The translations under genes and the position numbers were made by a program. Below, piece after piece: positions 25,267 to 38,096 of a stretch of 64,000 bases of DNA (the stretch's first letter is position 1; each line of letters begins with the position of its first letter). This DNA comes from Brugia malayi (lineage: Eukaryota > Nematoda > Chromadorea > Rhabditida > Onchocercidae), in assembly GCF_000002995.4 (NCBI RefSeq), contig NW_025062475.1, positions 3,820,528 through 3,884,527 of the forward strand, given 5' to 3'. A model generated the notes under the pieces. The model did not search any database. It worked only from the letters and a program-made list of their open reading frames with translations, and was not told where the DNA came from.

Positions 25267-26254
25267 TTATTTATTCTTACAACAATTGCTACACTGTGCT
25301 GATTTTGTTTCTGCAGTTATGAAATGAACATGTGAATTGATTAAATCTTCCGGTTTCTCATCTGCATATTCCGTATGAGTCCTGAAATGATATGAGAAGA
25401 ATCAATTCATTACATTTAACACTTTTTGTTTTCACGAAAAAAAAAAGTTTAAGACACAGATTTGTTTGAACTAATTATTATTATTATTTATCAACAAGTG
25501 AAAAGTTATGCAATATAATATCAATAAATTAAATTTCAGTGAAAAAAAAAAAAAAAAAAAACTCTCTATTTCAAAGATTGCTATAAGAATTTCAATATTT
25601 CTATTGTTTAATATATTTCTATGTAATTTCTTTTAATATTTCTATTACAAATATTAATTTGCAAAAATTTAAAATTTTAAACTATATGAAATTAATGAAA
25701 TTCTTCATGCAGAATGGAAGCAATATGATTTTTTTATTTCTTAAATCCAATCATTTTATTAACTAATCAATAATTATATTATCTACTTCATATACATTTC
25801 TACTATAAATCTACCTGAGATGTGATCGAATACCTCGTTGAGAATAACCTTTATAACCACAAATTTGACAAAGATAAGCTTGAATTGCAGCATGATTTAC
25901 CCGAATATGTTGAGCTAATTGACTAGCACTTACTGGTAAAAAGTCACATTGTTGACAGTGATATGCTATCTAAAATAATCTAATTATTATCAGTACAACT
26001 GATAGATAAAAAACAAAAATAAACATTGATAAATATGATAAAATTAGAAAAAATGAAGCATAAGTTACTTTTTTTTGTGGTTCTCGAAATGGCGCTATTT
26101 GATTAGCATTGTTGTGACAATAATATTTCTTATGTCCATTTAATGTTATTTCACTGCTAAATGATACACCACAATCACATCGATATTTCTTATCTGATTC
26201 AGATGGTATTAATTTACCCTGCAATTTTTACTTTTATTTTTTATAGGTAACCAA

Positions 26255-26293
<39 letters not shown>

Positions 26294-29200
26294 AAAAAGG
26301 TATAAAACTTACATTTGTAGAATTATCTTCCTCAGTGCTATCACAATTACTGCTACTACTATGAGCATTTTGTTGAAATTGTTTAATTCGTACAGTTAAA
26401 TCTAAAGGTTTTAATTCGCTCGACGATTTGCGCCTTTTTCTTATACCATTTGATAATGTTTCTTTCCTTAATACTATTACAAATATATTTTGCATTATTA
26501 AATTGATAACTAAACAAGGATAAATAATAAAACTATTTGAAAATTATCACTATTACATAATATTTAATCAATGTGATAAATTGATTATTTTTGTATCACA
26601 TTAATAATATCACAAATATAATCATTTCATAATTAATTCTTTGAATTATTTCATACTTTTATTAGTATCACTTTGTAAATTTGTTAACATTTTAATGCAA
26701 TTAATAATTGCATTTATTTAATTGTCGAAGAGATATGTCCAGTAAATGACCAAAATGAATTGACCATAATAAAATATTCAAGATGATACTATATTAAGCA
26801 CAAGTGTTTTCTTTTTTCTTTTTTTTTTGGAGAGAAATAGATGAAAGGAATACATTGAACTTATTTATTTATTTTTTTATTATATTTAAAAAAAAAATAA
26901 TTAATATATTATTTTTTAATGTATATTTTGACGCATACCTTTTCTTATAATTTTTGGGGAAAAAAGTATTAGATGTTGATGCAGAACTGTAAGTATTTCG
27001 TGGGTAGGACTGTTGTTGCATGGTGGTGACATTTAGGTGACATCGTGTCTCACCAAAACAAATTTGATTTGGAATTGTAATATTACGAGCCATGAATTCA
27101 TCGATAAACAAACATGGTTTAAGAATATTTTGGGCATGAGGATGTATAGCTACCGGAATTAACACCTGTGGGTAACCCAATACCTGTAATAGTTTTTATT
27201 TAGTAATTAAATTAAATCTTCTATTACTCATAGTAACTCTGCTGAGCTATTTATTCAAAATAATTGATTTTAATATTCATCACAAAAACATCAAAATAAA
27301 ACTCTCTTTCTCTCTCTCTCCTCCTCTCTCATTTCCTTTAATGATGAAATTAAAATAATAATCAAAATTTTTTTAAAAAAAAAAAATTATCTTAAAATAG
27401 TAAGCTCTTAAAGCAGTAATGAAATGTAAAAAAATAAATTGGCAAATTTACATTTTTTTTTTTCTGACATAATTCAGCTTTTCAGATTGCATATGCCCAT
27501 AATTGAAAAATATTTAATTAATCATTTTAGAGACGATTATTCATTCATCTTTCTGCTTTAAATTAATCATTTCAATTTTATTAAATCTGCTTGAGATGCT
27601 TAATTAATTCTTTATAATTAAAATATTATTTGCAATGCAGTTTGCTGATGATAATTTCAATTAAATTATTCCATTCATACAACTATTTCGTCTAATTTAC
27701 TGTTAATATCATTTTTATGATTTTATCAGAAATATTCAAGCAGTGTGATTATTTTAATGAAATGCAAAATTTTATTCATTTGCTGTATTTCTGTTCAGAA
27801 ATTTTCACAAATTTCTTTTAACTTCAACTGATTCCTCTTATCTTATCAAAGTTATAACTCATTCATTTCACTTAAAAAGAAGTTATTACTATTAGTAATT
27901 AGTAATAAGTCATTCAATGCAAAACCATTCTGACTAATCAATAGTACGACAGTTGCGCTCTCTCAGGTCCATCATTTTTTAATTTGCATTAACTGTAAAA
28001 ACATTTCATCTAAGTTCATCTATACTTTAGATTATTGTTAATTGAAAATGATAAACTGTTTGGTGCTGTTCCGTTCTTCCGGATAGAAACATATGTGTGT
28101 GTAGGAAGAATTTAAAAAAAAGAATGTTCCGCATGCAATAACTTTTTTTTGAAATGTTAAATAACACTTATGAAGTTGATTGAGGTTAGCAATCAAATCA
28201 AGAGCTAAAAATTGAAAAGCAAAATAAAAAGAAAAGCAAAATTATTAATTACAAGAAATATTTTAAGGAAAATAAGTTAAACAGAAAGAGATGAAATGAT
28301 TGAATGTATTTAAGTATTACGTCTACTATAAATAATCAATTATTGATAATTAAACCTGAACACTGTTAACGGAATGGTTATGGAATGCAACAGGAAGATA
28401 TAATGTATGCATTGGATTGATCCATTGATCGGTAAACATTTCTTTTCGATAAGTATCGAATGATAAATTGTTACTATCAATGGAAGTTGATAAGGATGAT
28501 GTTGAAGATGCTAGAAAGAAAATTGTTTGAATAAAAATAAAATTTCAAGAAAAAATTTTATTCTAAAAAGCATAATTATCAATTTCTGAGTTTATTGAAA
28601 AGGTAATTACCTGTAGATGGTGATAATCGCTGGATTGAATCAGTATTCTGCTTTTGCAAATATTGTTCACATTTTAATAAACATGCACTATCACACTCTT
28701 CTTCACCGTTTTTTCGATCCTAAAATGTAAAATTAAAAAAAAAAAAAGCAGTAAAATTAAAATACTATTCAAAAACTTTTTAATTTATAAAATATTTGTA
28801 GCAAATGTGATAGTGAGAAATCATTATTAATGATTGTGTGCTGATTTCATTCAACATCCTTTTTCTTTTCTTTTTCGATTAAAATAATTTCAATTTGTTC
28901 GAAGTTTTCATTGTTATGTTTAGTAGATAGATAGGTAATGTTTCCGTTTTATAAAATACAATTTGATAAAATTAAAAATGAAAAATATTTAATGATTGAG
29001 AGAACATTGTCTATCAAAAAATGACCTTCAAAGATTTATATGCTGTTGTATCGTTAAAGATTGCGGATTGTCGCATGTCATTGATTTTCTTTTTTGTGTA
29101 ATTTAATTTACAAAAAATTTAGTTCAAAGGAAATGATTTCTAAATTGGTTGATGTTAGGAATGAAATTAATCTGCCATAATTGTAATATGATATTTTTAA

Positions 29201-29484
29201 AAATTGAAATAAAGAATTAAAAATATTCAAAAATATAAATTTAAAAAAAAAAAAGTGTTTTATTTTTTTTATTCGATAATATATAAAATAGCATAAATGC
29301 ATAAATATAAGCTATTACTTACTTCTTTCAGTATTATTGTATCATTACTGATCGTTTCATTATCAGTGATTGTATTATTATCATAATCCGGAATAGATGT
29401 TACGGTATCCATACCGATATTAGAATGACGAGATGGAGTACATTGTTTCCGTCGTGATTTTCTCGTATCATTTATATCACACAT
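25267..29484 (-). CDS. FOG-like zinc-finger transcriptional cofactor
   Basis: Eight exons (29484-29323, 28719-28611, 28510-28356, 27183-26939, 26466-26313, 26218-26069, 25969-25815, 25381-25267) join in frame to 414 residues. The N-terminal half is Ser/Thr/Asn-rich with a basic RKSRRKQ block. PLDLT at about 244-248 fits the PxDLS/T motif that binds CtBP corepressors, next to a basic KRRK stretch. Finger 1 is C2HC (C289, C291, H304, C309), like FOG/U-shaped fingers but with one residue between the first cysteines instead of two. Fingers 2 (C330, C333, H346, H351) and 3 (C359, C362, H375, H379) are classical C2H2. The tail has a further CSNCC. A nuclear corepressor-recruiting cofactor, perhaps GATA-linked as for FOG, is the best guess. 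The first exon could be preceded by others, because no acceptor is seen before the ATG. Confidence 0.8.
26257..26298. repeat. GA microsatellite in zinc-finger gene intron
   Basis: (GA)n tract with one AAAG interruption, running into A8; it lies 15 bases from an exon donor on the minus strand. Confidence 0.85.
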
Positions 29485-30236
29485 TTCTTTTTTTTTTTTT
29501 TAACAAGCAATTTGATGATAATCTTATTGCTCCAAATAATTTAAACTTTTTTTTTTTTTTCTGTCACCTGAATTATTCAAAACCTGAATTGAATAATTTA
29601 TTAAAACATATCCCATGCTTATTCATTAATTACATTTACCTTTGTCTCTGTGTGTACGTATACTTAGTTGCATGTGTTACTTAGCTATCAAAGATTAGCT
29701 TAATGATAAGATATAAATCAATTGTAAACATATCAGTACAAGAATGAAAGGAAAATATTTGAATAAAATAAAATAAAAAAGAAAGAAATACTTACTTATA
29801 AATTTGAGGTATACTTTGAACAATAATAGCGATAAGTAATGAAAAGTGTAATAATGTCAAAAATGATTAATAATAACAATACCAATACCAATAATAGTAA
29901 TAATAGCTAAGCCTGAGAGTTGCACTCATTATGGTAGAATGGAATAAAAATTGTTTTTATGTTGGTTTCATAAACATAGATAAGAAGAAATGATGAGAGG
30001 AAGTGTTACTTAAATGGAAGAAAATTGAGAGATAGAAATGAGGGAAAAAAAAAAGGAGAAGGAAAAGGAAAAGGAAAAATGATTGAAAAGAAGCGATAAG
30101 CAAAAAGGCATCTTTCCTCTCATCAGCTAACATTTATTTGAAATTCCATAAAAATAAAAGCAAGCAAACGGGACTAAACTGGATGGATGGATCCAAAGGA
30201 AGAAAAGAGGAACAGAAAAGCATCAGCACAAAATTC

Positions 30237-30272
30237 ATCTCTCTCTCTCCCTCTCTCCCTCTCTCTCTCTCT
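30237..30272. repeat. CT microsatellite
   Basis: Pyrimidine tract of CT units with CCCT interruptions. Confidence 0.85.
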
Positions 30273-31142
30273 TATTAATCTAATGCAAAGGAAAAGCTAA
30301 GTCATACTCTCTTATCTGATTAAAATCACATCCGCTATTCCTTATCTTTACTAAGCTATCATATCAATTCAATCTCTCATATCATCCTTTATTCATCTTC
30401 TCTTTTCTGCATTTATCATTCATTCATTCTCGACAACATTCTCGACAATACTCTTTTGCTCAATATAATGTCAAATTCTAATTTAATGTTCTCATTTATC
30501 ATAATAATCTATGGTTTTAATTAAGCCATAGTGGGATAATTTTACAGATAATGGAACCACTGCTATATATACATACATATTTCATTGAAAGAAATAAATC
30601 TTAAAATATTTCATTCAAAATAAAACAAACTAAAAGTTTTTTTTTTTTTCTAGCAATTATCAACTTATCAAAAAAAAAAAAATAGTTTATTTCTTGCAGA
30701 ATTGCAAAAAATAAATGTTCCAAGCATCAAATCATTCAACTGTTAGTGATAACACTATTGTTGTTTACAAAAAAAAGAAAAGGAAAATGATTAGGTAAAA
30801 AAATACCTGGAAAATCTATTTTTATATTCCCTTATTTATTCTAAGATATCAATTTGTGATAATCTTAGTGATATTCAGGAATAATCCATAATACCAATTA
30901 AAATAGATCTTTGATCTCTTTCAAAAATACATATCTATATCTTAGAATTATCATTTATTGATTGAATTATCAATAGGATTCAGTAAAATATTTATGCTTT
31001 ATCACCTTTAAATCGAATCTCATTTTAATTCATATTTAATGACAACTGATAAATAACATTTTTGATATTTGTCCCAGTAAATAAATAAATAAAATAAACT
31101 AATAAGATAGAAATAAAAAAAGAGGAAGAAAAAAATACGAAA

Positions 31143-31217
31143 GAGAGAGGGAGAGAGAGGGAGAGAGAGAGGGAGAGAGAGAGGGAGAGAGAGAGGGAGA
31201 GAGAAAGGGAGAGAGAA
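31143..31217. repeat. GA/GGGA purine tract
   Basis: About 75 bases of pure purine, built from GAGAGAGG and GAGAGAGAGG units; it is the reverse-complement type of the CT tract 870 bases earlier. Confidence 0.85.
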
Positions 31218-32406
31218 ATGATATGTAAAATAAAAAGTACTAATACTAGAAATGGTTGGCAAAGGAAAGGCACATTGTGATACATCGAAATTTATTGACA
31301 ATATGTATTTTGTCCTGATATTGGTGGTTGTAATGGTGATGAGATGATTGTTGTCGACTTGTTTGTTTGATATGTTATCAGTAAACCACATCTTTCAAAG
31401 ATATCAATCTTCTTTTTTTTTTTTTTTTTTAAAACAAAGATGTCTGAGAGATATAATTTGAAGAAAAAATAGAAAAGTAATATTATTATAATATTATTTT
31501 ATCATATCTCTAATTTATAATTCTATTAATTAACATTAAATAATTTATCTCATACATATATTAAATGATAATTTTTTTTTTTTTTTCAATATTAATAAAA
31601 TGAATTAAATAAGAAATTCAATTTTGTAATGTTCATACATTGTTGTGTTACTAAAAAAAAAAAAAAATACTAAAACATTTTATAGCATCGCTGTAATAAA
31701 ATTGTATTTCATGCGTTTATGGTTTTCTTTTTCTTTTTTCTTTTTTAGCAGAAATAAATTTCTTTGTCTATCATATGACATTTTATAATCATTTATTCAT
31801 TTTATTTTTTATCACAAGAAAAAAAAATTTTTTTTTTTTCGTCATCACTGACATTAAATAATTAAATATGGAATGAAAATTTGAAAAAGAAAATTAACAA
31901 TTAAAAATGAACATGGATAGATTATTATATCTTCTAATCTATACAATATTTCAACTTAAAGAAACCTAAAAATTATTATTATTACAGATAACATTTAAAA
32001 TTATAAATATTATTTCCTTTTAATTTATTCCTAAATGAAATTTTTCAATGCAATGAATGAAAAGAAAACTTTCAGTCAAATAAGTAAGCAAAAAAGTTGA
32101 TTTAATCTATTAATCGCAGTCATTAATTTATCAAAGTTATAATATTACTATTTTTTTTGTTCTTTTCAAGAAAATATCATTGTTGTAACTTTATATTAAT
32201 AGTTAAAAAAATTTTTTTTAAAAATATCTAAATATCTTTATAATATTAAAATAAATTAATTTAATTCAATACTGTTATGACAGAGTAATATTTACGTAAT
32301 AAGTGAAAGTCAATTGCTTACGCTTACTTTTTAAGCGTCCGTTTACCTAATTAAGTCTTTTATTTCTCCGCAAATAATTACTTCAACTATGATATATAAT
32401 TATAAG

Positions 32407-32453
32407 CATACATACACATACACATACACATACATACACACACATACATACAC
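32407..32453. repeat. CA/CATA microsatellite
   Basis: Irregular CATACA units. Confidence 0.8.
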
Positions 32454-32604
32454 GAAATGTACACTGCATGGTAGTGATATTACTCAATTTTAGACCAATT
32501 ACTGATTCATTTGTTGTTGTGGGCACTTTTTGCATGAAGCAATTCAATTTCATTTAATCTCCTGGACAGGTAACCTAGGTGACAAGAGACAATTATCAGC
32601 AAGA

Positions 32605-32676
32605 ATACACCCAACCACACACATACACACATACACACACACACATACACATACAGACACATATATATATATGTAC
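32605..32676. repeat. CA microsatellite with AT tail
   Basis: CACACATA units ending in (AT)6. Confidence 0.85.
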
Positions 32677-33530
32677 AGATTCACCACTTATATTAATATA
32701 TTCAGATGGATTTAAAGAGCATAGCAGCGGCGGAAATGACTGCTCCATAAAAGGCGAAAGCTGATTTTAGTAAGTTATATTTTTTTTTTTTTTAAGTATA
32801 ACTTTGAGTTTGTCTTTTGAATTTCAAATCTTTGAATTAGATTCATTAGCTTTTGTAAATTGAATGATGGAATGTGCTTATGAATAAGATTTAAATAATT
32901 TGATAAATTTGATAAATAATGCTTGAAAGTATGAATCTGAAGATATGTTAGATATAATTGTAGTTATGCTAGAAGATCATATGATTCTTAATTGATAGGG
33001 TTTAATTAATATCTTTTCGCATATTTTACACCGAGATTTCTCATTCATTCATTCATCATTTCTAATCATTATGAGAAAATTGATTATCATTACTACAATT
33101 TATTTCATTCTATTTCTCATGAAAAGAAAAAAAAGGGGAACCAAAGAATTAATTAGAATAAAATGATTCTTTCTTAGACTTATAATATATTGTGAATATT
33201 TGATTTTCAAAGAATTTTAAACATTTTAATTTTATCGTTCTAACTTTACACTTAGAACAATAATTTATCATTCCACTCTATCTTCTTCCTCCATTCATAT
33301 TATTTTGCAGAGAAAATTCTCAGTTTAAGAAAAATTTTAATGCAAATCGATTTTTCTATGCTTCACAAGAAAAGTGCAAAAAGTCAGAAGCAAAAGTTTT
33401 AATTTTTCTGATATGAAATTAGGTAAATCACTGAAATATATTACATTAATTTTTAGCCTACCTTTTGCTTTCTTCCTTTCTAAAATGATTAGATATATTA
33501 TCATCACTGATTAGACAATCCCTTATTCTA

Positions 33531-33543
33531 AGGTCAAAGTTCC
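33531..33543 (+). promoter_or_regulatory. DR1-like nuclear-receptor element
   Basis: AGGTCA-A-AGTTCC resembles the classical HNF4-type site AGGTCAAAGTTCA with one final mismatch. It lies about 670 bases before the SRA1-like start codon. Confidence 0.35.
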
Positions 33544-34188
33544 TCCAAACTTTTTCCCTCCTTGTAAAGAGCAAAAATTTCATTCCGTCTATCTAATGAG
33601 ACGTAACCATACGTCAACTATCATATTTTCATAGTAGGACAAATTTTGGGCTGCATGAAGTTTAACTGTCTAGAATAGACGTTTGCTTGAGTGGAAGGTA
33701 AGCATTTATTCGTTAATTTAATTTTATTTCGTTTTTGTGTAATTTAAAAGATTTGATGAATTTTCATTCTGAACGAAATTTTCTCACACAAACAATAAGT
33801 TGTGAATGAGATGGAGGGAAAGAAAGAGAGAGAAAGAGATTTGACTTTCGAAATTAACTTTAATTCATGTAACAGTCGAGTTAAAATCTTCTAATATATA
33901 AGGAATAAGATAGTTAACAACATTCTGGATAATTGGTTACCTCATTCAGACAATAACAAATAGAGATAAGCAAGTAGATCACTCGGGATAAGGACAAAAA
34001 AAAAAGACCACTCAATCGAAGTAATAACATTTCCATTAATGACTATATTTGCATTTTTTTCTTAGCTAAATTTTCAGAAATTTTGATAAAGTTCACCACT
34101 CAATTTTGCTTATCATGAGATTGAATCTAGAAAATTCCTGAAGTTAGTTTTCTTTCTCTTTCTGACATGAAATTTTCGATTGGTTATT

Positions 34189-34196
34189 ACTTTTAG
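34189..34196 (+). promoter_or_regulatory. Candidate spliced-leader acceptor (SRA1-like)
   Basis: ACTTTTAG lies 19 bases before the start codon with no upstream coding exon. Confidence 0.5.
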
Positions 34197-34215
34197 GTTG
34201 TAAGGGATCTGTCCG

Positions 34216-37182
34216 ATGTCCTACTTATTGCCATTGTCATCATGTTCAACCCCCGGTTGGAACGATCCACCTGCAGTACTTGACCTTACGAAGACATCTT
34301 CATCACCGAGTTCTGGTGCTTTGGCAAATAGACATCGGCGTCCTGTGCATCCTTCCATTCAAGTACTACTTTCGGTTTCTTGAAATTGAAAAGGATGAAA
34401 ATTATTTGTTCAGAAATATAAAAATAATATTTGATAATCGTTCCACTCTTCTAACTCTTTTTCTCATCCCCTCTCATTTCTTCCGTTTAAAGTTCCAAGC
34501 TAAAATGTCTTTACTAAAAGTAAGCTTGACTTGTACTTCTTTTATATGTGACAGCTTGGCAAATTTGCTGATACTGCTTCAGTACTAAAATAGAAGAATG
34601 ATAACTATTTTCTGAGAAGAGATTGTAGTCCATATTTGTTATCACCAATGATTGCAATTTTGAGCTAACTTACGATGACAGAACTCAGTCGAGCGATTTC
34701 AACTTTTGAAGCAATCTTGCATATTGTCACATCAACACATTCTGATTTGTTCTTATGATTCCCATATATTAAGAATTTCCCTGTAATTTTCAAAATTAAG
34801 CTTTTTACAAGCAATTCTTTTTGTTTAAGAAGATTATTATATTTTAATATAATTTCAGGCTTCCAATACTTCATCGACATACACAAATTTAGTACAACCA
34901 GTGTTCTCACCGCAACCTACAAATCCAGCTCTAGCTGCAACTCAGATCCCAACTGTAACCTTAGTTGAAGGTATTACAGTCTGCGGAGCTCCTCCACAGT
35001 CAATTTTTCCGACACCAGTGCCAAATTATGCCACAATGGATTCATTTGTCCCGTATTCTAATTCCCCATCCACAGACAGAAAGAGGGATCAATCGGCGGA
35101 TAAATCTTCATCCCTGCAGCATCATCGTTCTATTTTTGATGCATTCAATGTCCCAGGTGACAAGTTTGTGACATTTTACACCCTTTGAGCATTTGAGTGT
35201 ATTCCTCTTCAATCTCACTGTAGTTAAAAGGTAGCATAGCAATAATATATGATGGTAATTTTCAGTTAACGTTATTAATAGTAGTCTTCATAGCAAAACA
35301 CATTGATGGTTTTTTTTTTTTTTTTGAAGCATATATTTCCCTACACTTTTTTGTATTATTGCTGTAATTCGTGCAGTAATATTGTGCCTTAAGTAAATGA
35401 TGAATTTCACTACCTTTCAGTCTTTAATTTTTCATAATTTGATGTAAATTATGTAATTAGAAGCACTTATATTAAGTAGAGCAAAAGAGTTCATATGTTA
35501 TAGATCCTCAGCAGCAAGCGCTACCGAAATCGCAAAGTTTGACATATGATACTCCTGCTCCTGAAAAGTCTCCTGAAAACTGTTTTCGGGTAACTATTGA
35601 TGTCTCCATTGTTCCATTATGGTATCAGTTAACAGGTAGATAGTGTAAATGGATTTGTTAAATCAAATGGATTTGAATTCGTATATATAATTTATATCAT
35701 TCATAATTCCAAAAAATATTGAAAAAAAACTTTTGCTGATTTGACGAGATTCAATTATTTTATGAAAGATTTTTTAAACTCTTAGTATTTTAAGTGTTTT
35801 GCAATTATATTAATTTTGACTTCGCATCCACCAACTATGTTTTCAGAAGTCCTTTGATCCGAATTTATCCACTTCAACAGGTGTTCAAGTTACATCTTCA
35901 ATTGAAAGAAATCCAAATGCTTTAATTTATGTTCCACCCAATGTAAGTTATATTTCACATTTCTTCTAATGTTTGTAAAAACAAACAAACTATTCTTAAA
36001 AAAAAAAAGAAAAAAAAACTAAGAAATTTTAACTGTTCTGAAATTGTGAATTCAGTTTACAGGTGGAATCAGAATTTCAATAGAGTAGAAATCAGAACCT
36101 TTTTCTGGAGTTTATTATGATTATATTAGCATATATAAAAGTTTTTCCAATAATTTTTTCCAGAAATGTTTTTAGGTGATAAGTGAAAATAATAGAAGGC
36201 CTGCTACATCGCCATATCCAACTGATTATGTAGCACCCATAAAGGCTGCTGGTGATGTGTCTTTGAATGGTCCTCAGCTTGTCCAGTTTTTGATCAAAGC
36301 CACATATAGACTCCCAGTTGTAAGTTTTCGTTTATTTGGTTTATTTGGTAATATATCTTCTTATTTGGTTAGAATTGTCGCTTTTGGTGAACGTAATATA
36401 GATATAGAAAGCAATAAGTAAGCTTCCTGAGTTGAAATCTGTTTTTGATCAAAGTCATTTAAGATAAATTATGGAAATCTCTTGATAGAATCCACAAGGT
36501 TTTGCTATTTATATAAATGTTCTGTTCAGCAGAAGTATACTGTCTTCAGGGAGTAACTAGAGACGGGATTCAGTTACGCATAAATCAATTATGTGAATCA
36601 ATGAGTGCAGGGCAAGTGACGGATAGTTGCATCAAGAAACTGAATTTTGTTGTTGATGGTAAGACAAATTTTCATGATGCTAAAACATTTTGAATTCTCT
36701 TGACGTGATTGCTTCGTGAAATCTTACTTATTAAATTTACTTAAAAATCTTACTAAATTTCTCAGTATCAAGAAAGTTTCCAGGAATCACTTTCTATAAT
36801 TGGTGAATCAACAGATCATGAATGAAATAATAAATGAAGCAATGCAATTAAGACATTTAATATTCTTATGATTGATTATATAATAATCCGGACAATTAAT
36901 TACAGCGTACATTATTTGCCAGAATTTTCACTAATCGCCAGTTTTTTTTAAAGCTTTGAAATCATAACCAGCAGATCGTCAAAAAAAAAAAAAAAAAAAA
37001 AAAATGCACTTGCAGCACTGGATCGTGGCTTATTTGATGAAGCATATCAATTTTTTGAACAGTTACAAGTATCATTTCCAACACAAGCTCGAACTAGTTG
37101 GGCTCAGGGTATTCGGTTATTGCTGAACGAATTGAGGCGTCCGGCTCGTATCGGTAGTGCTGGTCCAACTCGCCATCTATAA
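34216..37182 (+). CDS. SRA1: SRA1-like protein (steroid receptor RNA activator protein family)
   Basis: Seven exons (34216-34362, 34859-35156, 35504-35589, 35847-35942, 36176-36319, 36550-36658, 37016-37182) join in frame to 348 residues. Two marks of the family are seen: GWNDPP near the N-terminus (residues 14-19), as in vertebrate SRA1, and a C-terminal helical SRA1 domain (about 258-348). In that domain GVTRDGIQLRINQLCESMSAG and ALDRGLFDEAYQFFEQLQ line up with the human GHTRKQVCDDISRRL and SSHRWDAADDIHRSL segments without gaps. The same fold ends Sec31 proteins, but there are no WD40 repeats here and GWNDPP favours SRA1. The middle ~190 residues are Pro/Ser/Thr-rich and poorly conserved. 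Human SRA1 protein is tied to nuclear-receptor co-regulation; the role in worms is unknown. The exon 1 donor GTACTA is weak, so that junction is less sure. Confidence 0.82.
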
Positions 37183-38096
37183 TCAGTCAACTAGAATATC
37201 TGAATTAATTTCACTTCGGTTTTGTCCTCTAAGTTTTTGCATTCTCGGTTAGGTTGTGGATGTTTGTCTTATTTAAAGTTTATTTGTAACTTCGTGCCAA
37301 TTTGTCAAACTTTTGTCACACATTTTTATTAGAAATTATATTGTGATAAATTTAAAAGACTGCTTATCTTGTCTAGATACCTCACATTTTCCTGCTACAG
37401 TAGAGAGGATGAAATAATTTCAAGTTATTAAGTTCTTATGAGTACTGATATTAACATGGATTTTGTGAGTTTATCGGAAATTATATTTTAACTTCAAGTT
37501 TTTTTTTTTTGCATATTTAAGGATAAATGATTTCTGATGTTAAAATTTGTCGCTTAGGCAACCAAACATACATTTTGATTATTAGCAACTTTGAAATCTG
37601 AACATTGCTTATGGTGGTGGTTTAATACTGTGATGTATTAATATAGTTACTATAAAACATTCGTATTTTTCCTGCGCAGTTTTTATTACATGTTTTATTT
37701 GCAATATGTTATTTGCTTCAAAGTTTTCCTGTGAAAGAATTGAAATTCTAAAATTCGACTGTAATCCATGGGATAGTTTATGAAAAATACTGACAGAAAT
37801 AAGCGCGTGTGACCAGTTCGTATAACCGATCTAGATTAATCATTTGTATAATTTTATTTGGGAGGTCGGATTCTTTTTTTTTTTTGAATTATGTTAAAGT
37901 TCTTGCATTCATTAATTTAGTAAACTATTATTGATTAACGGAACGTACATATAGAAGATCGTAAGCAAATTTAATCATTTTCTGGTATCTACAGTGTCTG
38001 GTGTACCAAAAAAAAATGATCGTGAAGTTTAGTACTTCAAGGGGCAACGTTGAGAAATGGTACTATCGATAGATCTGTGATATTGAAATAGATGTC
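37183..38096. other. Spacer between SRA1-like gene and next plus-strand gene
   Basis: About 0.9 kb on the coding strand of both neighbours. TATCTACAG at 37985-37993 could be a trans-splice acceptor for the downstream gene, 103 bases before its ATG. No other feature. Confidence 0.4.

Larger units (their letters stand above)
29485..34188. other. 4.7-kb gene-free region rich in microsatellites
   Basis: Divergent spacer between the zinc-finger gene (-) and the SRA1-like gene (+). It holds pyrimidine and purine tracts, CA repeats, many A/T homopolymers and a DR1-like element at 33531. No exon could be supported; open frames over the tracts are compositional. It is the likely control region for both flanking genes. 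Confidence 0.5.

Noticed and set aside
31020..31391. Two overlapping Ser/Leu/Pro-rich minus-strand frames
   Set aside because: They translate the GA tract on its complement and are repeat artefacts.
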